Below are positions 37,171-48,531 of a stretch of 64,000 bases of DNA, piece by piece (positions within the stretch are counted from its first letter, which is position 1; each line of letters begins with the position of its first letter). Origin of the DNA: Pseudomonadota bacterium (GTDB lineage Bacteria; CALINM01); contig JAOABK010000006.1 of NCBI GenBank assembly GCA_026418415.1, forward strand, positions 16,157-80,156, in the 5' to 3' direction. The position numbers were made by a program, and so were the translations under genes. The notes under the pieces were generated by a model. That model was given only the letters and a program-made list of their open reading frames with translations. It had not been told where the DNA came from and searched no databases.

Positions 37171-39894
37171 CTATTTTTTTCTTGGGAATTTTATTGCAGC
37201 CTGTGCTGCAGCAAGTCTTGCAACTGGAACTCTATAGGGTGAGCAACTTACATAATCCATACCTGCCTTATGGCAGAATTCTATAGATTTTGGCTCTCCG
37301 CCATGTTCACCGCAAATGCCAACTTTAAGATTTGGCCTTGTTTTTCTACCCCTTTCTATACCTATTGTTATCAATTCACCAATACCTTCTTGATCCAAGG
37401 TCTGAAAAGGGTCAGCTGGTAGTATCTTATTATCAAGATAATCTGCTAAGAAAGAACCTATATCATCTCTTGAGAAGCCAAATCCCATCTGAGTTAGGTC
37501 ATTAGTACCAAAGGAGAAAAATTCAGCGGTCTCAGCCAACTTATTAGCTGTCAATGCTGCTCTTGGTATTTCAATCATAGTGCCAAACAGATAATCGATC
37601 TTTTTAATCTTATACTTTTTGCAAACCTCATTATAAACCCTATCAACAATGGTCTTTTGTTGATCTAATTCATTTTTTGTAACTACTACGGGAATCATAA
37701 TTTCAGGGATAACATTTTTACCTACTTTATTAAGCTCAGCTGTTGCTTCAAGAATTGCTCTAACCTGCATTTCTGTTATTTCAGGATAGGTAATTCCTAA
37801 GCGTACACCTCTATGACCCATCATGGGATTAGTTTCATGTAGTTCATCTGCTCTTTTATTAAATTCTTCCAAAGAGATATTTAAGCTTTTTGCTAATTTT
37901 TTTCTTTCTTCAGGATTATTTGGAACAAACTCATGCAAGGGTGGATCAAGAAGCCTTATCGTAACTGGTAATCCCTTCATTACTGATAGAGTATCTTTTA
38001 TATCTTTTTTAACATAGGGGAATAACTCATTTAGTGCTTTTCTTCTCTCAGTTTCATTAGTAGCAACAATCATTTTTCTTAAATAAAATAGGGGTTTTTC
38101 TGAGTTTTTACCATAAAACATATGTTCTGTTCTAAAAAGTCCAATTCCTTCCGCTCCAAACTCAAGAGCTGTTTTAGCATCTTCTGGAGTATCAGCATTT
38201 GTCCTGACTTTTAGAGTCCTATATTTATCAACAAGCTTCATGAAGGATTTGAATCTTGGGTTTTCAGTAGAATCTACCATTTTTACCTTACCTTCATAAA
38301 CGTAACCTTTGGTTCCATTTAGCGTTAAATAATCACCTTCTTTAAATATTTTATCGCCTACTTTAAGCTGTTTTTTTGCTACATCAATCTTAAGTGCGCT
38401 ACAACCTACTATACAGCATTTTCCCCAGCCCCTTGCTACCAGCGCTGCATGGCTTGTCATACCACCACGAGCAGTCAGTATTCCAACTGCTGCTCTCATA
38501 CCCTCAACATCTTCAGGATTTGTCTCTTCCCTTACAAGAATTACATGTTTACCCTTCTTGGTTTCTTCAACCGCATCTTTAGCAGTAAATACGATAGAGC
38601 CACATGCTCCACCAGGTCCAGCAGGAAGTCCTTTAGCTAAGGGAGTCAAATTTTTCTCAGCATCTGGATCAACTATAGGATGGAGGAGTTCATCTAACTG
38701 GGTTGGAGAAACTCTTAAAATTGCCTCTTTTTCTGTAATAAGTTTCTCTTTGAGCATGTCCATTGCCATATTTAGTGCAGCTGTACCTGTTCTTTTTCCT
38801 ACTCGACATTGAAGCATCCATAACCTACCTTCTTGAATCGTAAATTCAATGTCCTGCATATCTCTATAGTGTTTTTCTAAAGTTTCTCTTATTTTTAATA
38901 GTTCTTTATAAACCTTAGGCATTGCCTTTTCTAAAGAGGGTAGGTGTTTATTATGTTCATTTTTTGTGGCTTCATTAAGGGGATTGGGTGTACGAATTCC
39001 AGCAACAACATCTTCACCCTGTGCATTGGGTAGCCACTCACCATAAAATACATTTTCTCCAGTAGCTGGATTTCTTGTAAATGCTACACCAGTGGCAGAA
39101 GTATCTCCCATATTCCCAAATACCATTGCTTGAACATTAACTGCCGTTCCCCAGTCATCGGGAATTCCCTCTATTCTTCTATAAGATACCGCTCTTTTTC
39201 CATTCCAAGATGCAAAAACTGCACCTATACCACCCCATAATTGTTCATAGGCATCGTCTGGAAATGGCTTCTTTAATACATCTTTTACTTTTTTCTTAAA
39301 CTTTTCACAAAGTTCCTTCAATTCTTCTGCAGTGAGATCAGCATCGCTTTTGTAATTTTTTTTATGTTTCAACTCTTCAAGCATTCTATCAAGTTGCATT
39401 CTTATCCCATGGCCATCTTTTGGTTCTATACCAGCAGCCTTCTCCATTACCACATCTGAATACATCATTATTAATCTTCTGTATGCATCATAAACAAAGC
39501 GGGGATTGTTAGTTTTCTTTATTAAACCAGGAATGGTTTTAGAACATAGACCTATGTTTAAAACTGTCTCCATCATACCTGGCATGGAGCTTCTTGCACC
39601 TGAACGAACTGATACAAGTAGTGGATTTTCTGGATCACCAAATTTCATCTTCATGATCTTTTCAACCTTTGATAAAGCCTCTTTAACTTGCTTCTCCAAT
39701 TCTTTAGGATAGGTACGTCCATGTTTGTAATAGTATGTACATACCTCTGTAGTAATTGTAAATCCAGGTGGAACAGGAATCTTTAAGTGGCACATCTCTG
39801 CTAAGTTGGCTCCTTTACCTCCCAAAAGCTCTTTCATGTCAGCTTTTCCATCTGCTTTGCCTTCACCAAAAAAATAAACATATTTCTTGCTCAT
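37171..39894 (-). CDS. ppdK: Pyruvate, phosphate dikinase
   Basis: FGEGKADGKADMKELLGGKGANLAEM; GGMTSHAALVARGWGKCCIVGC; GICGEHGGEPKSIEFCHKAGMDYVSCSPYRVPVARLAAAQA. Confidence 0.97.
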   Translation of the reverse strand: MSKKYVYFFGEGKADGKADMKELLGGKGANLAEMCHLKIPVPPGFTITTEVCTYYYKHGRTYPKELEKQVKEALSKVEKIMKMKFGDPENPLLVSVRSGARSSMPGMMETVLNIGLCSKTIPGLIKKTNNPRFVYDAYRRLIMMYSDVVMEKAAGIEPKDGHGIRMQLDRMLEELKHKKNYKSDADLTAEELKELCEKFKKKVKDVLKKPFPDDAYEQLWGGIGAVFASWNGKRAVSYRRIEGIPDDWGTAVNVQAMVFGNMGDTSATGVAFTRNPATGENVFYGEWLPNAQGEDVVAGIRTPNPLNEATKNEHNKHLPSLEKAMPKVYKELLKIRETLEKHYRDMQDIEFTIQEGRLWMLQCRVGKRTGTAALNMAMDMLKEKLITEKEAILRVSPTQLDELLHPIVDPDAEKNLTPLAKGLPAGPGGACGSIVFTAKDAVEETKKGKHVILVREETNPEDVEGMRAAVGILTARGGMTSHAALVARGWGKCCIVGCSALKIDVAKKQLKVGDKIFKEGDYLTLNGTKGYVYEGKVKMVDSTENPRFKSFMKLVDKYRTLKVRTNADTPEDAKTALEFGAEGIGLFRTEHMFYGKNSEKPLFYLRKMIVATNETERRKALNELFPYVKKDIKDTLSVMKGLPVTIRLLDPPLHEFVPNNPEERKKLAKSLNISLEEFNKRADELHETNPMMGHRGVRLGITYPEITEMQVRAILEATAELNKVGKNVIPEIMIPVVVTKNELDQQKTIVDRVYNEVCKKYKIKKIDYLFGTMIEIPRAALTANKLAETAEFFSFGTNDLTQMGFGFSRDDIGSFLADYLDNKILPADPFQTLDQEGIGELITIGIERGRKTRPNLKVGICGEHGGEPKSIEFCHKAGMDYVSCSPYRVPVARLAAAQAAIKFPRKK

Positions 39895-39908
39895 TTTACC
39901 TCCATCTA

Positions 39909-41978
39909 TTATTGCTGAATTTTAGTAAAATCCATAAGTTCACTAAAAACTTTTCTTAATGCCACTAAGAATGCAAGCCTATTGTTTTTAACAATCTCGT
40001 CTTTATCCATTACAAGAACACTTTCAAAATACTCATCAATGACTGGTTTTAAATTAGCTAAGACAACTGGAATTTCGTCAAATAATTTCTTTTCTATAAT
40101 TTTATTTATTGATTCCTTAGCCTTTAAGTAACTGTTATATAATTTGTTTTCTACCTCTTCTTTGAATAAAGAAACATCAAATTTTTCGTTTTCCATACCC
40201 CTTGTAATGTTTGCGACTCTTTTAAAACCTAAAATTAGGTCATTAAAAAGCTCGGAGCGGGATTCTTTATCCATTACTTCAATAATTTTCTTTGCATTAC
40301 AAAGATCTACAGGATGTGTAGAAATTACACTCTCTACGATATCAACTCTATAACCAGAAAGTTGCATTTGGTAATAAAATCTATTTTCGATAAACTCAAT
40401 GAGATTTTTTATTATTTCATCATAACCCTTTGTTAACTTACTTTTTAGATTTTCATATGCGAACCTGATTATTTGTGTGTAGTCAATATTGACATCCATT
40501 TCTGTGATTAATCTGATTATTCCAATAGCCATTCTTCTTAACCCATAGGGATCTGATGCTCCTTTGGGCATTATTCCCAAACCAAAAAAACCTGTTAGAC
40601 TATCGACTTTATCTGCTAAACTTAAAATTCTGCCTACTGGGTTTAAAGGTATTGGATCATCTGGTGACTGTGGTAGATAATGCTCATATATTGCTACTGC
40701 CACATCGGGATCTTCATTTTGAAGTCTTGCAAGCTCACCTCCAATTATGCCTTGTAACGCAGGGAACTCATAAACCATACCGGTTACTAAATCAGCTTTG
40801 CTTAATAATGCTGATCTTTTTGCTTTATCTTTTAAACTTGGATCTATCATTGATGTAAGAAAATCACATAACTCTATCAGTCTTTGTGTTTTCTCAAAAT
40901 AGGTGCCTAATTTTTCTTGGAACATAACATTTTTTAAACTTTCTACTCTTGAAACTAATGGGATTTTTTTATCCTTTTCAAAGTAATACTCAGCATCTGA
41001 AAATCTTGCTTTTATAACTTTACTATTACCATCTATAATTGTTTTTGGATTATTCACCATTGTATTAGATACTATAATAAAATGAGGTAAAAGCTCCCCT
41101 TTATTATTAAAAATAGGAATATATTTTTGATGTTTTTTCATTGTTGTTATAAGGATTTCTTTTGGAAGTGATAGAAATTTACTGTCAAAAGAACCAAGCA
41201 TTGGGAATGGATATTCACATAGATTTGCTACTGTTTCTATAAGTTCCATATCTTCATCAATAATTCCATTCACTTCATCGGCAATTTTTTTTGCTTCTCT
41301 TAAAATTAGCTCAATCCTTTGATCAATATCGATCATTACAAAGCTATCTGTTAGTTTCTTTTTATATTCATCAAACGAATTAACAATTATTTTATTATAA
41401 GCCATGAAGCGGTGCCCAACAGTATAATTAGAAGAATTAATACCTGTAATACTAAAAGGAATTACCTCACTTCCAAACAATGCTAATATCCAATGAATAG
41501 GTCTAACAAATTTAATTTCACCAGATGCCCATCTCATGCTCTTCGGGAAGGGAAGTGAAAGAATTAGATCTGGCAAATAGTTACTTAATAGAGTCGCTGT
41601 TTTTTCACCATCCTTTTTTCTGTTAAAACCAATATATTCTTTTTTATCTTTCGTTATAATCTTTAATTCATCAATTGAAACATTTTGTGAAGTTGCAAAC
41701 CCTATAGCAGACTTCGTATAGTTTCCATTTTCATCAATAGCAACCTTTTTTGGAGGACCTAATACTTCTTCATCAATATCAGGTTGCTTGACATCGACTG
41801 CTTCTATATATATTGTCATTCTTCGTGGGGTTCCAAAAACTTTCACTTCCGAATGTTCTATCTTTAATTCTCCAAAAAGTGTTACAAGCCTATCTTTTAA
41901 GGCTTCTAAAGCAGGTCTTAAGAATCCAGCAGGAATCTCTTCTGTACCTATTTCAATTAAAAGCTCTTTTTTCATCAT
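39909..41978 (-). CDS. glyS: Glycine--tRNA ligase beta subunit
   Basis: [62 protein letters not shown]. Confidence 0.97.
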   Translation of the reverse strand: MMKKELLIEIGTEEIPAGFLRPALEALKDRLVTLFGELKIEHSEVKVFGTPRRMTIYIEAVDVKQPDIDEEVLGPPKKVAIDENGNYTKSAIGFATSQNVSIDELKIITKDKKEYIGFNRKKDGEKTATLLSNYLPDLILSLPFPKSMRWASGEIKFVRPIHWILALFGSEVIPFSITGINSSNYTVGHRFMAYNKIIVNSFDEYKKKLTDSFVMIDIDQRIELILREAKKIADEVNGIIDEDMELIETVANLCEYPFPMLGSFDSKFLSLPKEILITTMKKHQKYIPIFNNKGELLPHFIIVSNTMVNNPKTIIDGNSKVIKARFSDAEYYFEKDKKIPLVSRVESLKNVMFQEKLGTYFEKTQRLIELCDFLTSMIDPSLKDKAKRSALLSKADLVTGMVYEFPALQGIIGGELARLQNEDPDVAVAIYEHYLPQSPDDPIPLNPVGRILSLADKVDSLTGFFGLGIMPKGASDPYGLRRMAIGIIRLITEMDVNIDYTQIIRFAYENLKSKLTKGYDEIIKNLIEFIENRFYYQMQLSGYRVDIVESVISTHPVDLCNAKKIIEVMDKESRSELFNDLILGFKRVANITRGMENEKFDVSLFKEEVENKLYNSYLKAKESINKIIEKKLFDEIPVVLANLKPVIDEYFESVLVMDKDEIVKNNRLAFLVALRKVFSELMDFTKIQQ

Positions 41979-42853
41979 ATTTTTTCCTTTTTAAGTAGTG
42001 GATACCCTAACTCTTCGCGTTGTTTAAGGTAAATTTCTGCACACCCCTTTGCTAAAACTCTTATTCTTGATATTAATCCTGCTCTTTCTGCAACTGAGAT
42101 AGCATTTCTTGCGTCAAGTAGATTAAAAGTATGAGAGCATTTTAGACAATAATCATAAGCAGGCAAAACCAAACCTTTTTCTATTAGTCTTAATGATTCT
42201 TTTTCATAAAGGTCAAACATTTTATATAAAGAATCGATATCTGCAATTTCAAAATTGTAGTGTGACCATTCGACTTCTCCTTTGTAATGAACATCACCAT
42301 ATGTGACTGTCTCGTTCCATTTTAAATCATAGACACTTTCTACACCTTGAAGATACATTGCTATTCTTTCCAATCCATAAGTGATTTCACCGGAGATAGG
42401 CTTTAAATCTATTCCACCAGCTTGCTGGAAGTATGTAAATTGTGTTATCTCCATCCCATCAAGCCAAACCTCCCACCCAAGTCCCCAGGCACCTAAAGTA
42501 GGCGATTCCCAATCATCTTCAACAAACCTTATATCATGTTCTAAGGGATTAATACCAATGTATCTTAAACTATCCAAATAAATATCCTGAATATCAATTG
42601 GAGATGGTTTAAGAATTACTTGAAATTGATAATAATGTTGTAAACGATTAGGATTTTCACCATATCTGCCATCAGTTGGCCTCCTCGATGGTTCAACATA
42701 AGCAACATTCCATGGTTCAGGCCCTAAAACTCTAAGAAAAGTATGAGGATTTGAAGTTCCCGCACCCACTTCAATGTCATAGGGTTGACCAATCACACAA
42801 CCCCTTTCTGCCCAGAAATTTTGTAGTTTTAAAATTAAATCCTGAAATGTCAT
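41975..42853 (-). CDS. glyQ: Glycine--tRNA ligase alpha subunit
   Basis: [73 protein letters not shown] 42853 with a G-rich SD. Confidence 0.98.
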   Translation of the reverse strand: MTFQDLILKLQNFWAERGCVIGQPYDIEVGAGTSNPHTFLRVLGPEPWNVAYVEPSRRPTDGRYGENPNRLQHYYQFQVILKPSPIDIQDIYLDSLRYIGINPLEHDIRFVEDDWESPTLGAWGLGWEVWLDGMEITQFTYFQQAGGIDLKPISGEITYGLERIAMYLQGVESVYDLKWNETVTYGDVHYKGEVEWSHYNFEIADIDSLYKMFDLYEKESLRLIEKGLVLPAYDYCLKCSHTFNLLDARNAISVAERAGLISRIRVLAKGCAEIYLKQREELGYPLLKKEKI

Positions 42854-42876
42854 ATAACCCCCTGAAAAGTGTAAGA

Positions 42877-42906
42877 AAAATACCATAAAAAAACAAGAAA
42901 AGTCAA
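42877..42906 (-). promoter_or_regulatory. Putative sigma70-type promoter for glyQ-glyS-ppdK
   Basis: Minus strand TTGACT, 18-nt spacer, TATTTT in the recO-glyQ gap. Confidence 0.45.
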
Positions 42907-42936
42907 GTATTTGCTTAAAATTAGTTTAAATTTTGT

Positions 42937-43644
42937 TTATATTTCCTTTAAAGGGATTCTAAAATTATCGATAATATAGAGGAGCAATTTCTTCTCTATT
43001 TGTTTATATATAGAATTGTCATAATTTGTTTTTTCGAACCCCTTGCTTCCTTCAATACATATTCTCACAAATTCTGCTTCTTCATCCATAAGTGGAATAG
43101 AATTATCATCTTCACATTTTTGACATAAAAAATAGATTAGCTCTTTAATCATCATGAATTTTATATTTCTGTTATCACATGAAAAACATTTAAATGGTGC
43201 TAATAATCCTTCTTTTTTTAAAAAATATAAAAGAAAAAAAATATAATATTTAAAAAAATCTGAATTTACGTGTTCTTCTAATTTAAACAATAGTTTATAA
43301 AGAGCTCTATATATATTTTTAGAAATATTCATCGAAGTCTTGGTTAATAACATGGAAATATTTAATAGTATATTTATGGTTTGTATATTTTTTTTTATCT
43401 CTGAAAAAATATTTCTCACCGATACTTCTTTTAAATAATATCCATTTCTATTTTCTTGAATTTCAAAAAATGAAATATTGAAGGGGTCCAAATTCCCACC
43501 AAATCTTCTTTTACTTCTTTTTGCGCCAAAAGCAACAACTGAAATGACTCCATTATTCGCAAGAAATATAATCAATTTCTTATCATATTCTCTAAAGTTT
43601 TCGACTTTTAAAATTATGCCTTCATCTTTTATGTTACTTAACAT
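42937..43644 (-). CDS. recO: DNA repair protein RecO
   Basis: DEGIILKVENFREYDKKLIIFLANNGVISVVAFGAKRSKRRFGGNLDPF; CFSC...CQKC zinc motif. Confidence 0.9.
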   Translation of the reverse strand: MLSNIKDEGIILKVENFREYDKKLIIFLANNGVISVVAFGAKRSKRRFGGNLDPFNISFFEIQENRNGYYLKEVSVRNIFSEIKKNIQTINILLNISMLLTKTSMNISKNIYRALYKLLFKLEEHVNSDFFKYYIFFLLYFLKKEGLLAPFKCFSCDNRNIKFMMIKELIYFLCQKCEDDNSIPLMDEEAEFVRICIEGSKGFEKTNYDNSIYKQIEKKLLLYIIDNFRIPLKEI

Positions 43645-44890
43645 ACTTATCTAAAGAAAACATTTTAATCATTTTTGAGAGATACCTTTCAGACACACCT
43701 ATGATTTCAGAAGTTTTTTTTATGTTTCCTGATGTCTCAATTAGCTTGTATTTTATGAATTCTCTCTCAAATGTCCTTTTTGCTTCTTTTAAGAGATTAT
43801 GATGAAAAAGTTGATCTAATATTATGCTCAATTTACCATTCATTAAAATATATTCAGGTAGATCTTTCTGTAATATTGTATTTGTTTTAGAAGTCATATA
43901 CATTTGTTCAACGAAATTTTTTAGTTCTTTAATGTTTCCAGGCCAGCTGTATTTCTCAAGAGTTTCAAGACTTTGTCTTGAAAAATTGAGCCTCTTATTA
44001 TAATTTTCTGAAAAGTATTCAACAAAATGGATCAATAGCGGTTTTATATCTTCTTTTCTTTCCCTTAGAGGAGGTATGTTTAGAATAATATTACTAACAT
44101 TATGTAGTATTTTTATTGGAGTATTTTTAGGATTTACATGAAAATCTGTACAAGAAAGAATCAGCCTTAAATCATCTATATGATTAAGTATTATCTCTTG
44201 AGCCTCTTGTGTTAAATTTTTGAAATCTTTTATATATAATGTTCCATTTTTAGCAAGATATATCTTTTCCATAAGATTATTTGGTTTAAGATGCCACTGA
44301 TTAAAACAATTTATTTCTACAAAATTCCCCTCTCTTTTAGAAGCATTATGAACCATTTTAGCCAAGAATTCCTTGCCTGTTCCTTCTTCTCCTAAAAATA
44401 CAATGGTCAAGTTTGTGTTAATTATGGAATTTAATTCATCTAAAAGTTTTTTCATCTTTGGAGATTCGGCTATTATGATGAAATCTTTCTTTAATTGTTC
44501 TTTTAAATACCTGTTTTCGTAAAGCAGTTTTTGATATTTAATTGCATTTTCTATTAATAATGTTAGCCTGTCTAAAGAAATTGGTTTTTCGATAAAATCA
44601 TATGACCCAATCTTTGTTGTTTTAACAGCTGTTTCAATCGTGCCATGCCCTGACATCATAATTACAGGTATCTGAGGTAGTTCATCCTTTATTTCTTTTA
44701 AAGCTTCAACCCCATCCTTGCCAGGCATCCAAATATCCAAAAGAACTACATCAGGGATAACTTCTCTAACTAATTTAACTCCACTTATCCCATCTTCAGC
44801 AGTATATACCTGATAGCCTTCATCTTCGAGAACGCCCTTTAAAGAATCCCTAATTGGTTTTTCATCATCAATAACCAAAACTTTATACAT
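43634..44890 (-). CDS. NtrX-like response regulator with degenerate AAA+ domain
   Basis: Receiver VLVIDDEKPIRDSL...VVLLDIWMPGKDG; GEEGTGKE Walker A; Fis-type HTH at C-terminus; GAFTGA absent. Confidence 0.92.
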   Translation of the reverse strand: MYKVLVIDDEKPIRDSLKGVLEDEGYQVYTAEDGISGVKLVREVIPDVVLLDIWMPGKDGVEALKEIKDELPQIPVIMMSGHGTIETAVKTTKIGSYDFIEKPISLDRLTLLIENAIKYQKLLYENRYLKEQLKKDFIIIAESPKMKKLLDELNSIINTNLTIVFLGEEGTGKEFLAKMVHNASKREGNFVEINCFNQWHLKPNNLMEKIYLAKNGTLYIKDFKNLTQEAQEIILNHIDDLRLILSCTDFHVNPKNTPIKILHNVSNIILNIPPLRERKEDIKPLLIHFVEYFSENYNKRLNFSRQSLETLEKYSWPGNIKELKNFVEQMYMTSKTNTILQKDLPEYILMNGKLSIILDQLFHHNLLKEAKRTFEREFIKYKLIETSGNIKKTSEIIGVSERYLSKMIKMFSLDKYVK

Positions 44891-47060
44891 CCTTTCCCCT
44901 TTCTATAGGTAAATATATAATAAACTCGCTTCCTTTTGGTTTGACATCGCTTACTTTAATGAAGCCACCGTGTTCGGTTACTATATTATTGACAATATAA
45001 AGACCTAATCCAGTGCCACCCTGTTTTCTTGAAAAATAGGGTTCGAAAAGTCTTTCCTTATACTCATCTTTTATACCCTTTCCATTGTCTGATATTGAAA
45101 TTAAAACTCGCTTTTCGTTCTCATCAAAATATGTTTTTATTACAATTTTTCCATCATTAGATTGTTCAATGGCTTCAACAGCATTTTTCATTATGTTAAT
45201 AAATGCCCTTTTTAATTGTTCTCTATCACAATAAACCTCTGGCAAGGCCTCATCAGGAAAAAACTTTATATCTACATTTTTATGAGCTTCCTTGAAAAGC
45301 AAATAGACTTCATTTAGTATGTTGTTTATATTTTCATTGTTAAATTTCAAAACTGGCATTCTACCAAAATTAGAGAACTCATTTATAAGGTTTTTAATAT
45401 CTTCAACTTGGGTAATTATCACGTCAATACAATCATTAAAGGTTTTTCTTTCCTCTTCATTGGGAATTAATTTTTCATATTTTTTCTTTAATCTATTTGC
45501 TGATAGTTGGATTGGTGTTAAAGGGTTTTTAATCTCATGGGCAACTTTTCTTGCTACCTCTCTCCATGCTAACATTTTTTGAAATCTTATATTTTCAGTA
45601 ATATCATCAAATACTCCAACGATACTCAAAAGTCTTTGTTGTTCATCATACATTGGGTATATATCCACCTTGAGATATTTTTCTTTTCCCTTAAGGTTAA
45701 AAGTAAGTATCCTTTCAAAATAGTGACCTTTCAACGCCTCTGAAAATATTTTTATTAATTCAAGAGAATTATCTATGTTTGAGAAAATAGTTTTTAGATC
45801 TGAAGGAACATTATCTTTGATTTCGAAAATATTTTTAAAAGCCTCATTAATAGTTAACACTTTGAAATCAGGAGAGAATGAAATTATACCGGTGGAAACT
45901 TTATTCATCAATATTCTCAAATAATTTGATTGAGACTCTATAATTTCATTTTTTTGCTTAAGGTCTGCAAGCATTTTATTAAATGCCATTGCCAATTGTC
46001 CAATTTCATCTTTTGTTGTAACTGGAACTTGTATACTTAAATTTCCCGAGGAGACATTAATAGAAGCTTCTGTCATATAATCAAGGGGTTCTATGATACG
46101 GTTTGCCATATGTATACCAAAGGAAATAGAAATAAAAATTACAATTAAAGTTGTAATTAATAGCATCACGACTAAGCCAGATTTAAGAGGTTTTTTAAAC
46201 ATAAGCAATTTAGAATACTTTTCATAGGTTTCTGTAATAAATTGCATCTTACTAACCATACTATGGGGAATGTAATAACTAACTACCACTACTCCTACTG
46301 GTTCGTTCGTCATAAATGTGGAATATATAGGTACAGATGCCCTTATTATGTCTCCAGTAGCGGATTCCTCAACCATTATTGTTTCCTTATTGTTTAAAGC
46401 ATCTTGAATTATGCTTGATTGTGGATCTGTTGGTTTTGCAAAATCTGGTATCTCTTTAACTAATGGCTCTTTTAGTGAAGAAAAAACTTCAACAGATTCT
46501 AAGTTGTATTCTCTTTTTTTATTACCCACATATTTAGCAAGAAACCTTAAATTTTCTTGATTAAGCAATTTGTTTTCTTTAATAAAATTGCTTAAACTTC
46601 TTGCATAAAAAAGTGCATTATCTGAAGAATTTTTATAAAAAGTTTTTGCTACTTTTAAAGATTCATCAAGTGATTTTTCTAATTGAATATTAAACCACCT
46701 TTCAATACTTGTAGTAATAAATGTCGATGCTATTGTAAAGAGGAGGAATCCTGGAAGTATTGAAAGAATTAAGTTTGAAAGAACAAGCTTATATTTTATT
46801 TTAGAACCAATGCCTTTATATTCGAAAAGAACTTTCAAAAAATTTCGAATTATTAAATAAACAAGCACTAGTAAAAGAATTAGGTTAATGTTAATTAGCA
46901 CCACTACTACAATTTCAGCAGGAAAGGGTAGAACACCAGTTTGTCGCGAAATTACCAACTGTAAAGAGAATAAGATTATTAGCAGAACCGCTACTATTAA
47001 AATATATATTCTTTCCCTTTTTCTTTTTCTTTCTTCATATATTTTTTTGTTTTCTAACAT
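44883..47060 (-). CDS. NtrY-like sensor histidine kinase (HAMP-PAS-HisKA-HATPase)
   Basis: N-terminal TMs, HAMP, VAHEIKNPLTPIQLSANRLKKKY, GTGLGLYIVNNIV. ATG 47060 (MLENKK) or 47078. Confidence 0.92.
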   Translation of the reverse strand: MLENKKIYEERKRKRERIYILIVAVLLIILFSLQLVISRQTGVLPFPAEIVVVVLININLILLLVLVYLIIRNFLKVLFEYKGIGSKIKYKLVLSNLILSILPGFLLFTIASTFITTSIERWFNIQLEKSLDESLKVAKTFYKNSSDNALFYARSLSNFIKENKLLNQENLRFLAKYVGNKKREYNLESVEVFSSLKEPLVKEIPDFAKPTDPQSSIIQDALNNKETIMVEESATGDIIRASVPIYSTFMTNEPVGVVVVSYYIPHSMVSKMQFITETYEKYSKLLMFKKPLKSGLVVMLLITTLIVIFISISFGIHMANRIIEPLDYMTEASINVSSGNLSIQVPVTTKDEIGQLAMAFNKMLADLKQKNEIIESQSNYLRILMNKVSTGIISFSPDFKVLTINEAFKNIFEIKDNVPSDLKTIFSNIDNSLELIKIFSEALKGHYFERILTFNLKGKEKYLKVDIYPMYDEQQRLLSIVGVFDDITENIRFQKMLAWREVARKVAHEIKNPLTPIQLSANRLKKKYEKLIPNEEERKTFNDCIDVIITQVEDIKNLINEFSNFGRMPVLKFNNENINNILNEVYLLFKEAHKNVDIKFFPDEALPEVYCDREQLKRAFINIMKNAVEAIEQSNDGKIVIKTYFDENEKRVLISISDNGKGIKDEYKERLFEPYFSRKQGGTGLGLYIVNNIVTEHGGFIKVSDVKPKGSEFIIYLPIERGKDV

Positions 47061-47069
47061 TGTAGTTTT

Positions 47070-47098
47070 ATGATACATTTTTTTAAAAACACAAACAA
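47070..47098 (-). promoter_or_regulatory. Putative promoter for the ntrY-like gene
   Basis: Minus strand TTGTTT, 17-nt spacer, TATCAT; ATG (47060) 9 nt downstream, no SD. Confidence 0.35.
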
Positions 47099-47105
47099 CA
47101 CAAAC

Positions 47106-48488
47106 ATGAGGATAATTGCATACGGTGCAGTCGAAGGTGTAACTGGTTCTTGCTTTTTATTAGAGCATGAAGAATGTAAGATTCTCGTAGATTGCGGCCT
47201 TTTTCAGGGAGATTTTGATAGTACAGATCAAGAATTTCCTTTTAATGCCAGTAAAATAGATTTTGTTATTATCACACACGCACATTTAGACCATATTGGC
47301 AGAATACCCCTTCTCATTAAAAGAGGCTTTAAAGGTAAAATAATCTGTACAAAAGCAACTTTTGAGTTAGGCAGGCTTATGCTAATTGATGCTGCAAAAG
47401 TAATGTATGAAGATTATTTGGTAAAATCAAGAAAAGCTGAAAGAAGAGGGGAATCTGTCAATCCACCTTTATATACAGAAGATGATATTATTGAAAGTTA
47501 CGATTATTTTAAAACTGTTGAGTATAAAGAAACCATGCGCTTAAATAAAAACATTACCTTTACATTGAAAGATGCTGGACATATACTTGGTTCATCTTAT
47601 ATTCAGTTTTCAATCCATGAAGGAGGTAAAGAAAAGAAAATAATTTTCTCAGGTGATCTTGGTAACAGAAATAAACCCATTGTTAGAAATCCTTCACCAC
47701 CTGATGATGGAGAAACAGTTTTTATCGAAGCAACTTATGGAGATAGAGAACATAAGAAATTTGACGAATCTAAAAGAGAGCTTAAGGAAGCTATAGATTA
47801 TGCTTTTAAAAATAATGGAAATGTGATAATTCCTACTTTTGCGCTTGAAAGGGCTCAAGAGCTTTTATATCTCTTAAGAGAAATGTACGAAGAAAAACTA
47901 TTACCCCCTTGTAAGGTTTTTTTAGATAGCCCTCTTGCAATATCTGCAACAGAACTTTTTAAAAGACACATAGAATATTTTGATAAAGAAGCCTGTGATA
48001 TGATTAAGAAGGGTAGGGATCCATTTTCTTTTCCCTATCTTATATATACAAGAAGTGTTGAAGAATCAAAATCGATTAACTACTATAGAGGAAATTCTAT
48101 AATAATTGCTGGCTCAGGAATGTGTAATGGTGGAAGAATATTACATCATCTAAAACACAACCTATGGAATCCAAATAATAGTATTGTTTTTATAGGGTTT
48201 CAAGCAAAAGGAACTTTAGGACGTAAGATTGTTGACGGTGAAAGGTTTGTGAACATTTATGGTGAGCAAATCAAAGTAAATGCCCGTGTATTTACAATAA
48301 ATGGTTTTTCTTCTCACGCTGATAAGTTAATACTAAAAAACTGGTTATCACAAATAAAATCATTGAAGAATATATATCTGATACACGGAGAAAAGGATAT
48401 TATGGAAAAATTTTCACAGTATTTAAAGGAAAGTTTTTCTGAAGTTAATGTTTGTATACCAAAATTTGGAGAAGCAATTGAAATCTGA
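47106..48488 (+). CDS. MBL-fold RNA-processing exonuclease (beta-CASP/RMMBL, CPSF-like)
   Basis: THAHLDHIGRIPLL; GDLGNRNKPIVRNPSPP; IIAGSGMCNGGRILHHLKHNL; INGFSSHADK. ATG 47106 preferred. Confidence 0.93.
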   Translation: MRIIAYGAVEGVTGSCFLLEHEECKILVDCGLFQGDFDSTDQEFPFNASKIDFVIITHAHLDHIGRIPLLIKRGFKGKIICTKATFELGRLMLIDAAKVMYEDYLVKSRKAERRGESVNPPLYTEDDIIESYDYFKTVEYKETMRLNKNITFTLKDAGHILGSSYIQFSIHEGGKEKKIIFSGDLGNRNKPIVRNPSPPDDGETVFIEATYGDREHKKFDESKRELKEAIDYAFKNNGNVIIPTFALERAQELLYLLREMYEEKLLPPCKVFLDSPLAISATELFKRHIEYFDKEACDMIKKGRDPFSFPYLIYTRSVEESKSINYYRGNSIIIAGSGMCNGGRILHHLKHNLWNPNNSIVFIGFQAKGTLGRKIVDGERFVNIYGEQIKVNARVFTINGFSSHADKLILKNWLSQIKSLKNIYLIHGEKDIMEKFSQYLKESFSEVNVCIPKFGEAIEI

Positions 48489-48531
48489 CGCTTAGTTAAT
48501 TAATAAAATTAAAGTTTTTGGATAGTTAATC

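Noticed and set aside
38394-38812. Several plus-strand ORFs opposite ppdK
   Set aside because: Overlapping in multiple frames with compositionally odd translations; ppdK is clearly the real gene.
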